A stretch of DNA of 38,081 bases, taken from contig QHSC01000095.1 in the NCBI GenBank assembly GCA_003220345.1, forward strand, positions 1-38,081, read 5' to 3'. The DNA is from Candidatus Rokuibacteriota bacterium. Its GTDB lineage: Bacteria > Methylomirabilota > Methylomirabilia > Rokubacteriales > CSP1-6. Made by a program: the position numbers and the translations under genes. The notes below the pieces were generated by a model that made no database searches, had not been told where the DNA came from, and was given only the letters and a program-made list of their open reading frames with translations. Positions 15,352 through 22,481 of the stretch are shown here, piece after piece (within the stretch, counting starts at the first letter, position 1; each line of letters starts with the position of its first letter).

Positions 15352-16570
15352 GCCTGAACTCCCTCACGCCCCCGAGCTCACGACGGCAGACCGCAACGGG
15401 ATCGATTTCCCCAAGCTCCGCGCGGGCCGGCTCGCGCGCCTGCAGACGATGATGAAGCGCTACGATCTCCCCGCCGCGCTTCTCTATACCACGGCGAACA
15501 TCCGCTACGCGACGGGCGCCGACGTCATGGGCGTGTGGACGGCCGGCACCTTCGCGCGCTACTGCCTCGTGCCTGCCGAGGGCGCGCCCATCCTCTTCGA
15601 GTACAAGGGCTCCGTGCACGTCTCCCAGAAGGTCGTGGGCGATGTGCGCCCCGCTTACACGTGGCAGTACGGCGGTGTGGCCGCGCGCGACAAGGCCCGC
15701 GAGTGGGCGCAATCGATTCGCTCGGCACTGCGCGAGCTCGGCCTCGAGCACGAGCGTCTCGCCGTGGACAGGCTCGACGCGACCGGCTTCCTCGCCCTCC
15801 AGGACGAGAAGATCCCCATCGTCGAGGTGCTCCCGGCCACCGTCGATGCCCGCGAGGTGAAGACCGCCGAGGAAGTCCAGCTCTTCGAGATCAACGGCGG
15901 GATCGGCGACGCCATCCTGGCCGAATTCGAGGCGGCGATCCGCCCCGGCATCCGCGAGTACGAGCTGCTCGCCGTCCTGAGCGACGCGCTCATCCGACGC
16001 CACGGCGAAGCGCTCTTCACGCGCCTCGTGTCCTCGGGCACCAACACCAATCCGTGGCTGACGGAGGCGACGGGCAAGGTCGTGATGCCGGGCGATCTCG
16101 TGGGCGTGGACACCGACGCCCACGGGTACGAAGGCTACGTGATCGATATCTCCCGGACCTTTCTCTGCGGCGATGCTCCCACGCCCGAGCAGAAAGAGGC
16201 CTATCGCGTCGCCTACGACTGCGTCATGGGCATGCACGAGCTCGTCAAGCCCGGAACCACGTTCGAGGAATTCGCGCGCAAGGCCCCCCGCCTGCCCGAG
16301 GCCTACGCGGCACAACGCTACCCGACCATGGTGCACCAGGCGGGGCTCGAGGACGAAGGCCCGGGCATTCCCTACCCTGACGACACGCGGGGACCGCGGC
16401 GAATCATGCCCAAGCGCGAGTTCAAGGAGAACATGGTCCTGTGCCTCGAGTGCTATGCGGGCAAGGTGGGCGCGCCCTTCGGCGTCAAGCTCGAAGACCA
16501 GGTGCTCGTGACGAAAGACGGGCCCAGGCTGATCTGCGCGTATCCCTACGACGCGAAGCTGCTCGGGTGA
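15350..16570 (+). CDS. M24-fold metalloenzyme resembling DMSP lyase DddP
   Basis: A 406-residue protein with a creatinase-type N-terminal domain (to about 170) and an M24 pita-bread domain. The metal site is not that of ordinary M24 aminopeptidases: the first two Asp ligands read D254-T-D256 with D266 ten residues on, whereas peptidases have a single Asp eleven residues before the second. From memory, DddP uses D295, D297, D307, H371, E406 and E421 with Y366 and D377. Here D254, D256, D266, H329, E367, E382, Y324 and D335 stand at almost the same spacing. DddP cleaves DMSP, so a lyase or related role is likely, with a Xaa-Pro peptidase as the alternative. No Shine-Dalgarno sequence precedes the ATG. 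TATGCT lies eight bases upstream and would suit a leaderless transcript. Confidence 0.8.
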   Translation: MPELPHAPELTTADRNGIDFPKLRAGRLARLQTMMKRYDLPAALLYTTANIRYATGADVMGVWTAGTFARYCLVPAEGAPILFEYKGSVHVSQKVVGDVRPAYTWQYGGVAARDKAREWAQSIRSALRELGLEHERLAVDRLDATGFLALQDEKIPIVEVLPATVDAREVKTAEEVQLFEINGGIGDAILAEFEAAIRPGIREYELLAVLSDALIRRHGEALFTRLVSSGTNTNPWLTEATGKVVMPGDLVGVDTDAHGYEGYVIDISRTFLCGDAPTPEQKEAYRVAYDCVMGMHELVKPGTTFEEFARKAPRLPEAYAAQRYPTMVHQAGLEDEGPGIPYPDDTRGPRRIMPKREFKENMVLCLECYAGKVGAPFGVKLEDQVLVTKDGPRLICAYPYDAKLLG

Positions 16571-16621
16571 GGCGCAGCCGAAGGCGCCGAGCCAACCTTT
16601 AAGCAAGAAGGAGGGGCGACC

Positions 16622-17134
16622 ATGGCCATCCCGTGGGTGCAGGAGCTCTACAGCTATCACCGATGGGCCAATCACCGGCTCTTCGACTTCGTGGCGGGGC
16701 TCGGTGACGAGATCGCGAGCCGCGACGTCGGCAAGCAGTTCAGCCATCCCACCATCGCGCGGATGTTCGGTCACATCTACGGAGCCGACCGACTCTGGCT
16801 GAGCCGCTGGAAAGGCGACGCGCCGGGACCGCTCGGCGGCAGCGAGCTGCCAACCCTGGCCGCCGTCCGTTCCGTCTGGGCCCCGTTCGAGAGCGAACAG
16901 AAGGGGTTCCTGGAGTCGCTGACGCCGGCTGAGCTCGAGCGAGTCGTCGAGTACAAGAACGCCGATGGGAAAGCCTTTCGGGTTCCCCTCGCGCCGCTCC
17001 TCATCCACGTGGCCAACCACGCCACGCACCATCGGAGCGAGATCGCGACCATGGTGACCATGATCAGCGGCTCGCCGCCCGATACCGGCATGGCGAGCTA
17101 CCAGATCATCACCTCCGGCCAGCTGAAGGCGTAG
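16622..17134 (+). CDS. DinB family protein
   Basis: A 170-residue four-helix-bundle protein of the DinB/YfiT-like superfamily. The ATG at 16622 follows AAGGAGGGG. It opens MAIPWVQELYSYHRWANHRL, the usual first helix. The metal-binding His triad is H51 (MFGHIYGADRLWL), H133 and H137 (HVANHATHHRSEI). Members include thiol-dependent transferases using bacillithiol or mycothiol and many of unknown role. It is 51 bases after the M24 gene and may be co-transcribed. If that locus handles DMSP, a thiol-linked role would be possible, but nothing in the sequence proves it. Confidence 0.88.
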   Translation: MAIPWVQELYSYHRWANHRLFDFVAGLGDEIASRDVGKQFSHPTIARMFGHIYGADRLWLSRWKGDAPGPLGGSELPTLAAVRSVWAPFESEQKGFLESLTPAELERVVEYKNADGKAFRVPLAPLLIHVANHATHHRSEIATMVTMISGSPPDTGMASYQIITSGQLKA

Positions 17135-17182
17135 TAAGGCAACGAGGCCGGTTGGACTCTTCACTCCGCTCCGGTGGGGGGG

Positions 17183-17215
17183 TCTGGGGGAGGAGCGGCG
17201 GTCGCTCCCCCCCAG
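17183..17215. terminator. Hairpin between convergent DinB and amidohydrolase genes
   Basis: TCTGGGGG and CCCCCAGA lie at the ends of a G/C-rich stem with internal AGGAGCG/CGCT pairing. The 84-base gap separates two convergent stops, so the stem could end transcription from both sides. No T-run is present. Confidence 0.4.
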
Positions 17216-17218
17216 AAC

Positions 17219-18712
17219 CTAACAGTCGGTTACGAGGGGGAAGGACCAGGGACTCATCTGCTCGGCGGTGCGTCCGAGCGGGTCCCATTCCTGCACGCGC
17301 GACCATACGGCTTCCCCCGCCTGCTGCGCCTGCCCGCGGATCGCGGCAAGGTCTACCCCCGGGACGACCCGGTCGCGCATGCGCACGGCGCCGTCGACGA
17401 TCACCGTCACCACGTCGTCTCCGATGCCGCACTCCACCAGCGCCTTGATGGGGTCGCGCACGGGGCCGAAGCGCAGGCTGTCGCGGGTCTCGAGGTCGAT
17501 GATCACGATGTCGGCCTTGGCGCCCGGGGCCAGCCGGCCGAGATCGTCGCGGCCAACCGCGCGGGCGCCGCCCAGCGTGGCCGCCTCGAACACATCGGCG
17601 GCAGAGGCCGCGAACAGGTTGTGGCTCACCACCTTGCCGACATAGGAGGCGACGCGCATCTGCATGATGAGATCCCGCGGGTACGTGTCGCTCCCCAGCG
17701 CCAGATTGATGCCGGCCGCCCGGTACTTCGGCCAGGAGTCGAGGTAGCGGGCGCGGCGGGCGATATTGACGGGACAGTGCGACACCGTCACGCCGTAGCG
17801 GCCCATCAGCTCGAGATCCCGTCCGCCCGAGTAGTTCAGCAGCGCGTTCTCCGCGACCAAGTTGCCATGGCCCACCGTGAGGTCGCGCCCGAGCAGCCCC
17901 ACGCTCTCCATCAGCTCCACCGGCGTCATGCGATGCTCGCGCAGCGTGTCGTAGAACTCGATGACGTTGTAGGCGGCGTGGGTGACGATGGGCATTCCGA
18001 GCTCGTCGGCCGCCTTGCGCGTGGCGCGCAAGAGGTCGAGGCTGCACGTCTCCACCTCCCGGGGCGCGAGGAGGCCGCGAACGCGCCCGCCCGCGCCGCC
18101 GTCGACTCGCTCGATGAAGGCCAGAGCGCTCTCGAACTCCTTCTGGCCGGCCGCCTCGTTCAGGGCGCGCTTGAGGCGGCCGCGCTCGTCGCCCACCCAG
18201 CGGCCGGAGTCATAGCCCGCGCCGAGATAGGCGCGAATGCCGAGACGCTCCACCTCGCCGAGGAGCGCCTCCTGCACCCGGAGCTGGCTGCCGAACTCCA
18301 TGAAGGTCGTGATGCCGTTGCGCAGCATCTCGGCCACCGTGAAGGTGGCGAGGAGGCGATTGCCGGCGTCCGCATCGGCGTCCGTGGGCCGCGCGTACCG
18401 CGGATCGCCGCCCACTCGCGTGCCCTCGCGGGGCACGGTGATCTCCAGGAAGGGCTGACCGTAGAAGTCCGGCCGGCCGGTATCGGTGATGAGGCGGTGG
18501 GAGGCGCGGTGCCCGGAATGCACGTGCGTGTCGATGAAGCCGGGCGCCACCAGTCGGCCACGGGCGTCGATCTCGGCGTCGACCGCGCCCTCGAAGCGCC
18601 GACCGACATGCAGGACGCGGTCGTTCTCGTACACGACCACGCCGTCGGGGATGAGCGTGTGGGTGTGGCCTGCGAAGCCCACGACCCACCCGCCGCGGAC
18701 GAGTGTTCTCAT
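17219..18712 (-). CDS. Amidohydrolase of the Atz/Trz deaminase type
   Basis: A 497-residue metal-dependent hydrolase with an N- and C-terminal beta-sandwich around a TIM barrel. Metal and catalytic ligands are visible: H63 and H65 in GFIDTHVHSG, a His in IVTHAAYNV, a His in LTVGHGNLV and an Asp in LALGSDTYPRD. The C-terminal GRLAPGAKADIVIIDLETRD is the standard end of the barrel family. Enzymes of this kind deaminate or dechlorinate triazines, guanine, S-adenosylhomocysteine and similar amino-substituted compounds. The substrate here is not evident. The first ATG, at 18712, gives the normal N-terminus MRTLVRGGWVVGF. It lies downstream of the VOC gene on the same strand, 179 bases apart. Confidence 0.9.
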   Translation of the reverse strand: MRTLVRGGWVVGFAGHTHTLIPDGVVVYENDRVLHVGRRFEGAVDAEIDARGRLVAPGFIDTHVHSGHRASHRLITDTGRPDFYGQPFLEITVPREGTRVGGDPRYARPTDADADAGNRLLATFTVAEMLRNGITTFMEFGSQLRVQEALLGEVERLGIRAYLGAGYDSGRWVGDERGRLKRALNEAAGQKEFESALAFIERVDGGAGGRVRGLLAPREVETCSLDLLRATRKAADELGMPIVTHAAYNVIEFYDTLREHRMTPVELMESVGLLGRDLTVGHGNLVAENALLNYSGGRDLELMGRYGVTVSHCPVNIARRARYLDSWPKYRAAGINLALGSDTYPRDLIMQMRVASYVGKVVSHNLFAASAADVFEAATLGGARAVGRDDLGRLAPGAKADIVIIDLETRDSLRFGPVRDPIKALVECGIGDDVVTVIVDGAVRMRDRVVPGVDLAAIRGQAQQAGEAVWSRVQEWDPLGRTAEQMSPWSFPLVTDC

Positions 18713-18808
18713 CGACAGGTCAGGCGGGCCTTGGATATCCGCAGGTCTTCACTGTGCGATCGAGGGCGGACAAGACGGCGAGGCCATCGGGCGCGCGCCC
18801 TCATTCAA

Positions 18809-18847
18809 CCCAGCTCTCGCCTTAGGGCTTCGCCCTTCAGCTCGAAC
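18809..18847. repeat. Dispersed 39-bp intergenic motif, copy 1
   Basis: CCCAGCTCTCGCCTTAGGGC followed by TTCGCCCTTCAGCTCGAAC. Related sequences occur at 24975-25013 (same strand) and 33168-33207 (opposite strand); this copy and the last match at about 30 of 39 positions. The centre AGGGC-TTC-GCCCT forms a small stem. Confidence 0.55.
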
Positions 18848-18852
18848 CGCAA

Positions 18853-18877
18853 CCCTCTCCCCCGTCGGGGGAGAGGG
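18853..18877 (-). terminator. Perfect hairpin after the VOC gene
   Basis: CCCTCTCCCCC and GGGGGAGAGGG pair perfectly over 11 bases around GTC. It begins 14 bases beyond the stop of the VOC gene on the minus strand. No T-run follows, so its role may be Rho-assisted termination or RNA stabilisation. Confidence 0.5.
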
Positions 18878-18891
18878 ATGAGGACGATGCG

Positions 18892-19329
18892 CTAGACGTT
18901 GAATCCGGACGTGCCGACCCAGCCGGTCTCCGAGACGTCGACCATGACGCCGTCAGGACCGCTGTACTTGACCTCGACGTTGCCGTGGCGCTCGGTCTCC
19001 TTGCCGTACCCGACCCCGAGGGCCTCGTTGACGTCATGGCGCGGCTCCGAGCCCGCGGTGGCCAGCCGCTCGGTGATCGCCTCGAGGCTCTCGACCTGGA
19101 AGCCGATGTGATGGATGCCGCTCCAGCCTTTGCCGCGCTCCACCCCCGCCACCGCGTCGTTCTTGAAATTCAGGATAGCGAGATTGAGATCCCCGTCGCT
19201 CAGGTAGTAGCCGCGGGCATTGGGGCTGTCGATCTTGCCGATCTCCTTCATCCCGAATACGTCGATGTAGAACTTGGCCGTCTTGTCCACGTCCTGGGTC
19301 GAGAGGGCGATGTGCTTGATCTTGGGCAT
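18892..19329 (-). CDS. VOC (glyoxalase/bleomycin-resistance fold) protein
   Basis: A 145-residue single VOC-domain protein. The ATG at 19329 follows GGAGAGGCCTC; upstream in-frame codons lack a ribosome site. It opens MPKIKHIALSTQDVDKTAKF, the usual first strand with a metal-ligand His at residue 6. It continues with FYIDVFGMKEIG and the second half begins SGIHHIGFQVES with another His. The final strand is GVMVDVSETGW. The fold serves glyoxalases, methylmalonyl-CoA epimerases, extradiol dioxygenases and antibiotic-binding proteins. The subgroup is not clear and no substrate can be named. Confidence 0.88.
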   Translation of the reverse strand: MPKIKHIALSTQDVDKTAKFYIDVFGMKEIGKIDSPNARGYYLSDGDLNLAILNFKNDAVAGVERGKGWSGIHHIGFQVESLEAITERLATAGSEPRHDVNEALGVGYGKETERHGNVEVKYSGPDGVMVDVSETGWVGTSGFNV

Positions 19330-19641
19330 GAGGCCTCTCCTTCGACAATGGGTTTCCTGCCACCCGGCGGCGTCCATCGGCTCGCCGCGAAAGCCCCCAG
19401 GGCCCGGGGCCTTCCTTCCGCACGTCGCGGATCATACCACGGAGGGGCCCGCCGCGAACGGGGGGACCGCCAGGGAGAGCGCCGCCGGCCCCAGGGGTGG
19501 TGTGAGGATTTTGAGATGAAAGCCAAGCCTGGGCGAGGCTAGAATACACGTCCCGGCAGGTGCGCCCGCGGGGGCGCCCCGCAGGGAGAGCCCGCTCGGG
19601 AAGCAGCACTCGGACGCAGGGACACCAGAGGAGACCATCGC
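19330..19641. other. Divergent intergenic region, 312 bp
   Basis: This space separates the divergent VOC and coiled-coil genes and should hold both promoters. I see no convincing -35/-10 pair. TAGAAT near 19539 could be a -10 box for the rightward genes, but TTGAGA upstream is too far away. No coding potential or repeat is recognised. Confidence 0.4.
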
Positions 19642-20160
19642 ATGGACGACGCGGCCCCGCTCCCCAGCAGCGCCGAGATCTCCGGCTCCCTGACCAAGTG
19701 GGTCGACGAGATGCTGAACGTGATCAAGGCGATCACGACCCTGGGCGAGGAGAGTGCCCGTCACCGCGCCCTTGCCGAGCAGGCGCAGCGCGAGTACGCC
19801 GATCTGTGCGAGGAGGTGGCCAAGCTCCGCACCGAGGTGGATCGCATCGGCATGCTCGCCAGCTCGGCCGAGCGCCAGCGCGACGAGCTCCGCGAGGAAG
19901 TGGTCATGCTGCGCGCCGAGGTGGACCGCGTGGGCATGCTCGCCAGCTCCACGGAGCGGCAGCGTGACGAGGTCCGCGAGGAGGTCATCATGGTCCGCGC
20001 GGAAAACCACCGTCTGCGGATGGAGCGCGCCGAGGCGGGCGAGGCCGCCGCCAAGCTCCTCGGCGAAGTGAAGGACCTGGTCAACGAAGTCGCCCACAAG
20101 ATCCAGGGCCCGGCCAGCGCGAGCCCCTTCGATCACGAAGCGAGGACGCCGCACAGCTGA
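19642..20160 (+). CDS. Coiled-coil protein with 28-residue tandem repeat
   Basis: A 172-residue hydrophilic protein not recognised as a named family. The ATG at 19642 follows AGAGGAG. From about residue 40 to 150 it is a continuous predicted coiled coil. It contains two units of 28 residues, EVDRIGMLASSAERQRDE and EVDRVGMLASSTERQRDE each followed by a Leu/Val-Arg-Glu-Glu-Val stretch, with partial units on both sides. There is no signal peptide or membrane segment. It is 16 bases upstream of a hybrid histidine kinase that lacks any sensor domain. It may be a partner or scaffold for that kinase; this is inferred from position only. Confidence 0.75.
   Translation: MDDAAPLPSSAEISGSLTKWVDEMLNVIKAITTLGEESARHRALAEQAQREYADLCEEVAKLRTEVDRIGMLASSAERQRDELREEVVMLRAEVDRVGMLASSTERQRDEVREEVIMVRAENHRLRMERAEAGEAAAKLLGEVKDLVNEVAHKIQGPASASPFDHEARTPHS
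19834..20001 (+). repeat. Two in-frame tandem repeats of 84 bp
   Basis: Units 19834-19917 and 19918-20001 begin GAGGTGGATCGCATCGGCAT and GAGGTGGACCGCGTGGGCAT and stay similar throughout, with most differences at third codon positions. They lie within the coiled-coil gene and look like an old internal duplication kept under selection. Confidence 0.85.
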
Positions 20161-20176
20161 GCCGGCGGAACCGCGC

Positions 20177-21439
20177 ATGACGGGAGAGCCTGGCGCGATG
20201 GACTCGCACGACGCGGAGGCCCGGGAGGCGGCCCTCCACGAGGTCCGGGCCCGCCTCGAGGAGCTCGTGACCGCCCACCGGCAGATCGTGCTGCGCGAGC
20301 GCGTGAGCGCGTTCCGCGAGATGGCGGGCGAGCTGGCGCACGATTTCAACGACACGCTGTCCGGCCTCCTCGCCCGGGCCCAGATCCTCCTTACCAACGC
20401 CCAGGATCCCCTGATGCGGCGGTCGCTGCGCATGATCGAGCAGGTCGTGCTCGAAGGCGCCTCCACGGTCCGCCGGCTCCAGGACTTCAGCCGCCTCCGC
20501 CCCGCCCGCGCCTTCGAGCCGGTGGATCTCAACCAGCTCGTGTCCGAGATCGCCGCCGCCGTTCGCACCCGCTGGAACGAGCGGCTGGCCCCGCGGAACA
20601 TCTCCGGCGAGGTGCACGCAGAGACTGCTCCGCTCCCGCTCGTGGCGGGTGACGCGGCCGAGCTCCGCCATGTCCTCGCCACCCTCGGGGACAACGCGGC
20701 CGATGCCATGCCCGACGGGGGCACCCTCACCTTCCGCACGAGCACCGACGGCCAGCGGGTGTGCTGCCACGTCGCGGACACGGGCGTGGGAATGTCCGCC
20801 GAGGTGCGCCAGCGCATCTTCGATCCTTTCTTCACGACCAAGGGCGAGAAGGGGCCGGACTTCGGCCTCGCCGGAGCCTATGCCATCGTGGACCGCCACG
20901 GGGGCGAGATCACCGTGGAGAGCGAGACGGGCAAAGGCAGCACGTTCACCGTCTGGCTGCCTCAGACCACCGAGTCGATCCAGATCGCGCCCGAGACCCA
21001 CGTGGCCACGCCACCCGCCTCCTCCGCCAGACCGTTCGCGACGGGGGCGCAGATCCTCGTGATCGCCGACTCCGAGGAAGTGCGTGAGGTGCTCCGCGAT
21101 CTCCTGACCCGCCACGGTCACGCGGTGGTGGCGCGCGCAGATGGCGATTCCGGTCTCGCCGAGCTGGGAACGTGGCGGTTCGACCTGGCCATGGTCGATC
21201 TCTCCCTGCCCGGGGTATCCGGCCTCGAGGTGGCGCAGCAGCTCAAGCTCCGTAGCCCGGGCACCACGGTCGCTCTCATGACCGGATACTTCGATCGGAT
21301 GCGCCCGGACGACGTGCGGGCCAAGGGAGTGGATGCGATCTTGAAGAAGCCTTTCTCGCTCGATCAGGTGCAGTCGATCGTGGACAAGGCCGCCGCCCGT
21401 GAGCGACTCTCCTCTCCCGATCCGGAGGCCGAGGTCTAA
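20177..21439 (+). CDS. Soluble hybrid histidine kinase with C-terminal receiver domain
   Basis: A 420-residue protein with a short N-terminal helix and no PAS, HAMP or membrane segment. The phospho-acceptor is H55 in ELAHDFND. The ATPase domain shows the N box GDNAADAM (N173), the G1 box DTGVGM (201-206) and the F box FDPFFTTKG. The G2 box reads GPDFGLAG instead of the usual GxGLGL, which might weaken ATP binding. From about residue 290 follows a receiver domain with D298, phospho-acceptor D341 in MVDLSLPG, T369 and K391 in KKPF. No DNA-binding domain is present and no partner regulator lies nearby. The start could be the ATG at 20177 or at 20198, the second having GGGAGAG upstream. Confidence 0.9.
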   Translation: MTGEPGAMDSHDAEAREAALHEVRARLEELVTAHRQIVLRERVSAFREMAGELAHDFNDTLSGLLARAQILLTNAQDPLMRRSLRMIEQVVLEGASTVRRLQDFSRLRPARAFEPVDLNQLVSEIAAAVRTRWNERLAPRNISGEVHAETAPLPLVAGDAAELRHVLATLGDNAADAMPDGGTLTFRTSTDGQRVCCHVADTGVGMSAEVRQRIFDPFFTTKGEKGPDFGLAGAYAIVDRHGGEITVESETGKGSTFTVWLPQTTESIQIAPETHVATPPASSARPFATGAQILVIADSEEVREVLRDLLTRHGHAVVARADGDSGLAELGTWRFDLAMVDLSLPGVSGLEVAQQLKLRSPGTTVALMTGYFDRMRPDDVRAKGVDAILKKPFSLDQVQSIVDKAAARERLSSPDPEAEV

Positions 21440-21475
21440 CCTAGCCGCATCGGAAAGTGATCTCGAGGGCTCGGC

Positions 21476-22147
21476 TCAGGCAAGCAGCCCGGCCAGAATT
21501 CCCGTCAGGAACACGCCGTCGAAAGTTCCCGCTCCCCCGATCGACACCATGGGCGCGCCCATGTGAGCCACCTTCCCGAGATTGAGCAGGTCGGCGCCGA
21601 TGAGCGTGCCCATGGTGCCCGACACGTAGGCGACGGGGGGAGCACGGTGGTAGGCGAGGATCAGCGCGACACCCGCGGCCAGCAGCGGGGGAACCAGTAT
21701 CGGCACGACGATACCGACGCCGGGGACGATGTGGGCGAGCTGGTAGACGACCACGGCAACCACCGCGGTCCCGATGACCATGCGTCCCCGTAGGGGCAGT
21801 CGGAGGAAGAGATAGAGGGACAGGAGAGTCGGGATCAGCGCTCCGCCCACGTTGACGGCCACCACGGTCACGCCAGCGTGCATGGCCTCGGGAACGGCGT
21901 AGGGCACCCCGTACAGCCACTTGGTGTGCGGGGCCAGCATTCGCCCCGCAGGAATCTGGTAGAGGGGAATGTTCACCCCGCTTCCCAGCAGGGTCAGCAG
22001 CATGATCAGGAAAACGTAGCGGGGGCGGATCCCGATCTTCTGGTAGGCATAGGACAGCACCCGCAGCTCCACCAGCACCACCAGGACCACCAGAAACGCC
22101 ACCAGGAGCAGGACGAGCAGGGGAACAGCCGCAGGCAGAAAAATCAC
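21476..22147 (-). CDS. DUF1614 integral membrane protein
   Basis: A 223-residue, very hydrophobic protein with about seven membrane segments, matching DUF1614 (PF07758). Recognisable stretches are GSGVNIPLY, AVNVGGALIPTLLSLYL, PPVAYVSGTMGTLIGADLLNL and the closing VSIGGAGTFDGVFLTGILA. The function of the family is not known to me. The start is GTG at 22147 with no ribosome site in front. A TATAAT on the minus strand lies six bases upstream, so the mRNA may be leaderless. Converges with the histidine kinase gene with a gap of 36 bases. Confidence 0.88.
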   Translation of the reverse strand: MIFLPAAVPLLVLLLVAFLVVLVVLVELRVLSYAYQKIGIRPRYVFLIMLLTLLGSGVNIPLYQIPAGRMLAPHTKWLYGVPYAVPEAMHAGVTVVAVNVGGALIPTLLSLYLFLRLPLRGRMVIGTAVVAVVVYQLAHIVPGVGIVVPILVPPLLAAGVALILAYHRAPPVAYVSGTMGTLIGADLLNLGKVAHMGAPMVSIGGAGTFDGVFLTGILAGLLA

Positions 22148-22153
22148 GGGCCG

Positions 22154-22159
22154 ATTATA
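22154..22159 (-). promoter_or_regulatory. Consensus -10 box for the DUF1614 gene
   Basis: TATAAT on the minus strand, six bases before the GTG start. Transcription would begin at or within a base or two of the start codon, so the mRNA would have no leader. A good -35 box is not seen at the usual distance. Confidence 0.45.
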
Positions 22160-22208
22160 CGGGTGATACCTCGTCGCCCACCAGGGAGAGATTCATGGCG
22201 GGGTATTC

Positions 22209-22463
22209 TCACTGCTTCTGGACGACGACGCGGCCCTGAGCGTTCGTGAAGACTCGATAGCGGTTGCCATCCTGACAGGACGCGATGTAGTCATTCTCGC
22301 CTTGCTTGCTCGCGCCGACGACCTGTCCGCACGGCAAGCCTTGAAGGGCAATCACTGCGGTCAGATCCTTCAGGACGGCCGCGCTCTCCTGCGCCACCGC
22401 CGGGCCGGCCATGAGCATTGCCGCGACACCGGCCAGGGCCCATTCCTTCGCGCGCGTCATCAT
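22209..22463 (-). CDS. Small exported protein of unknown function
   Basis: An 84-residue protein. It has a signal peptide (MMTRAKEWALAGVAAMLMAG, cleavage likely after AVA) and a mature part of about 60 residues. This contains two Cys, in LPCGQVV and IASCQDG, which could form a disulfide in the periplasm, and ends NRYRVFTNAQGRVVVQKQ. I do not recognise a named family. It lies 18 bases downstream of the Pro-rich protein gene on the same strand and is probably co-transcribed with it. GGAAGAGGAGTGACACC before the start offers a fair ribosome site. Confidence 0.75.
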   Translation of the reverse strand: MMTRAKEWALAGVAAMLMAGPAVAQESAAVLKDLTAVIALQGLPCGQVVGASKQGENDYIASCQDGNRYRVFTNAQGRVVVQKQ

Positions 22464-22481
22464 GGTGTCACTCCTCTTCCT

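Noticed and set aside
15350..16570. Plain Xaa-Pro aminopeptidase assignment for the M24 gene
   Set aside because: The metal-site Asp spacing (D-T-D then ten residues to the next Asp) departs from peptidases and agrees with DddP, although a peptidase cannot be fully excluded.
15326..17164. A 612-residue open frame antisense to the M24 and DinB genes
   Set aside because: No recognisable motif, and both opposite genes have intact catalytic residues and ribosome or start signals.
19834..20001. Tandem direct repeats considered as a CRISPR array or minisatellite
   Set aside because: Two adjoining 84-bp units without spacers, in frame within a coiled-coil gene and differing mainly at third codon positions.
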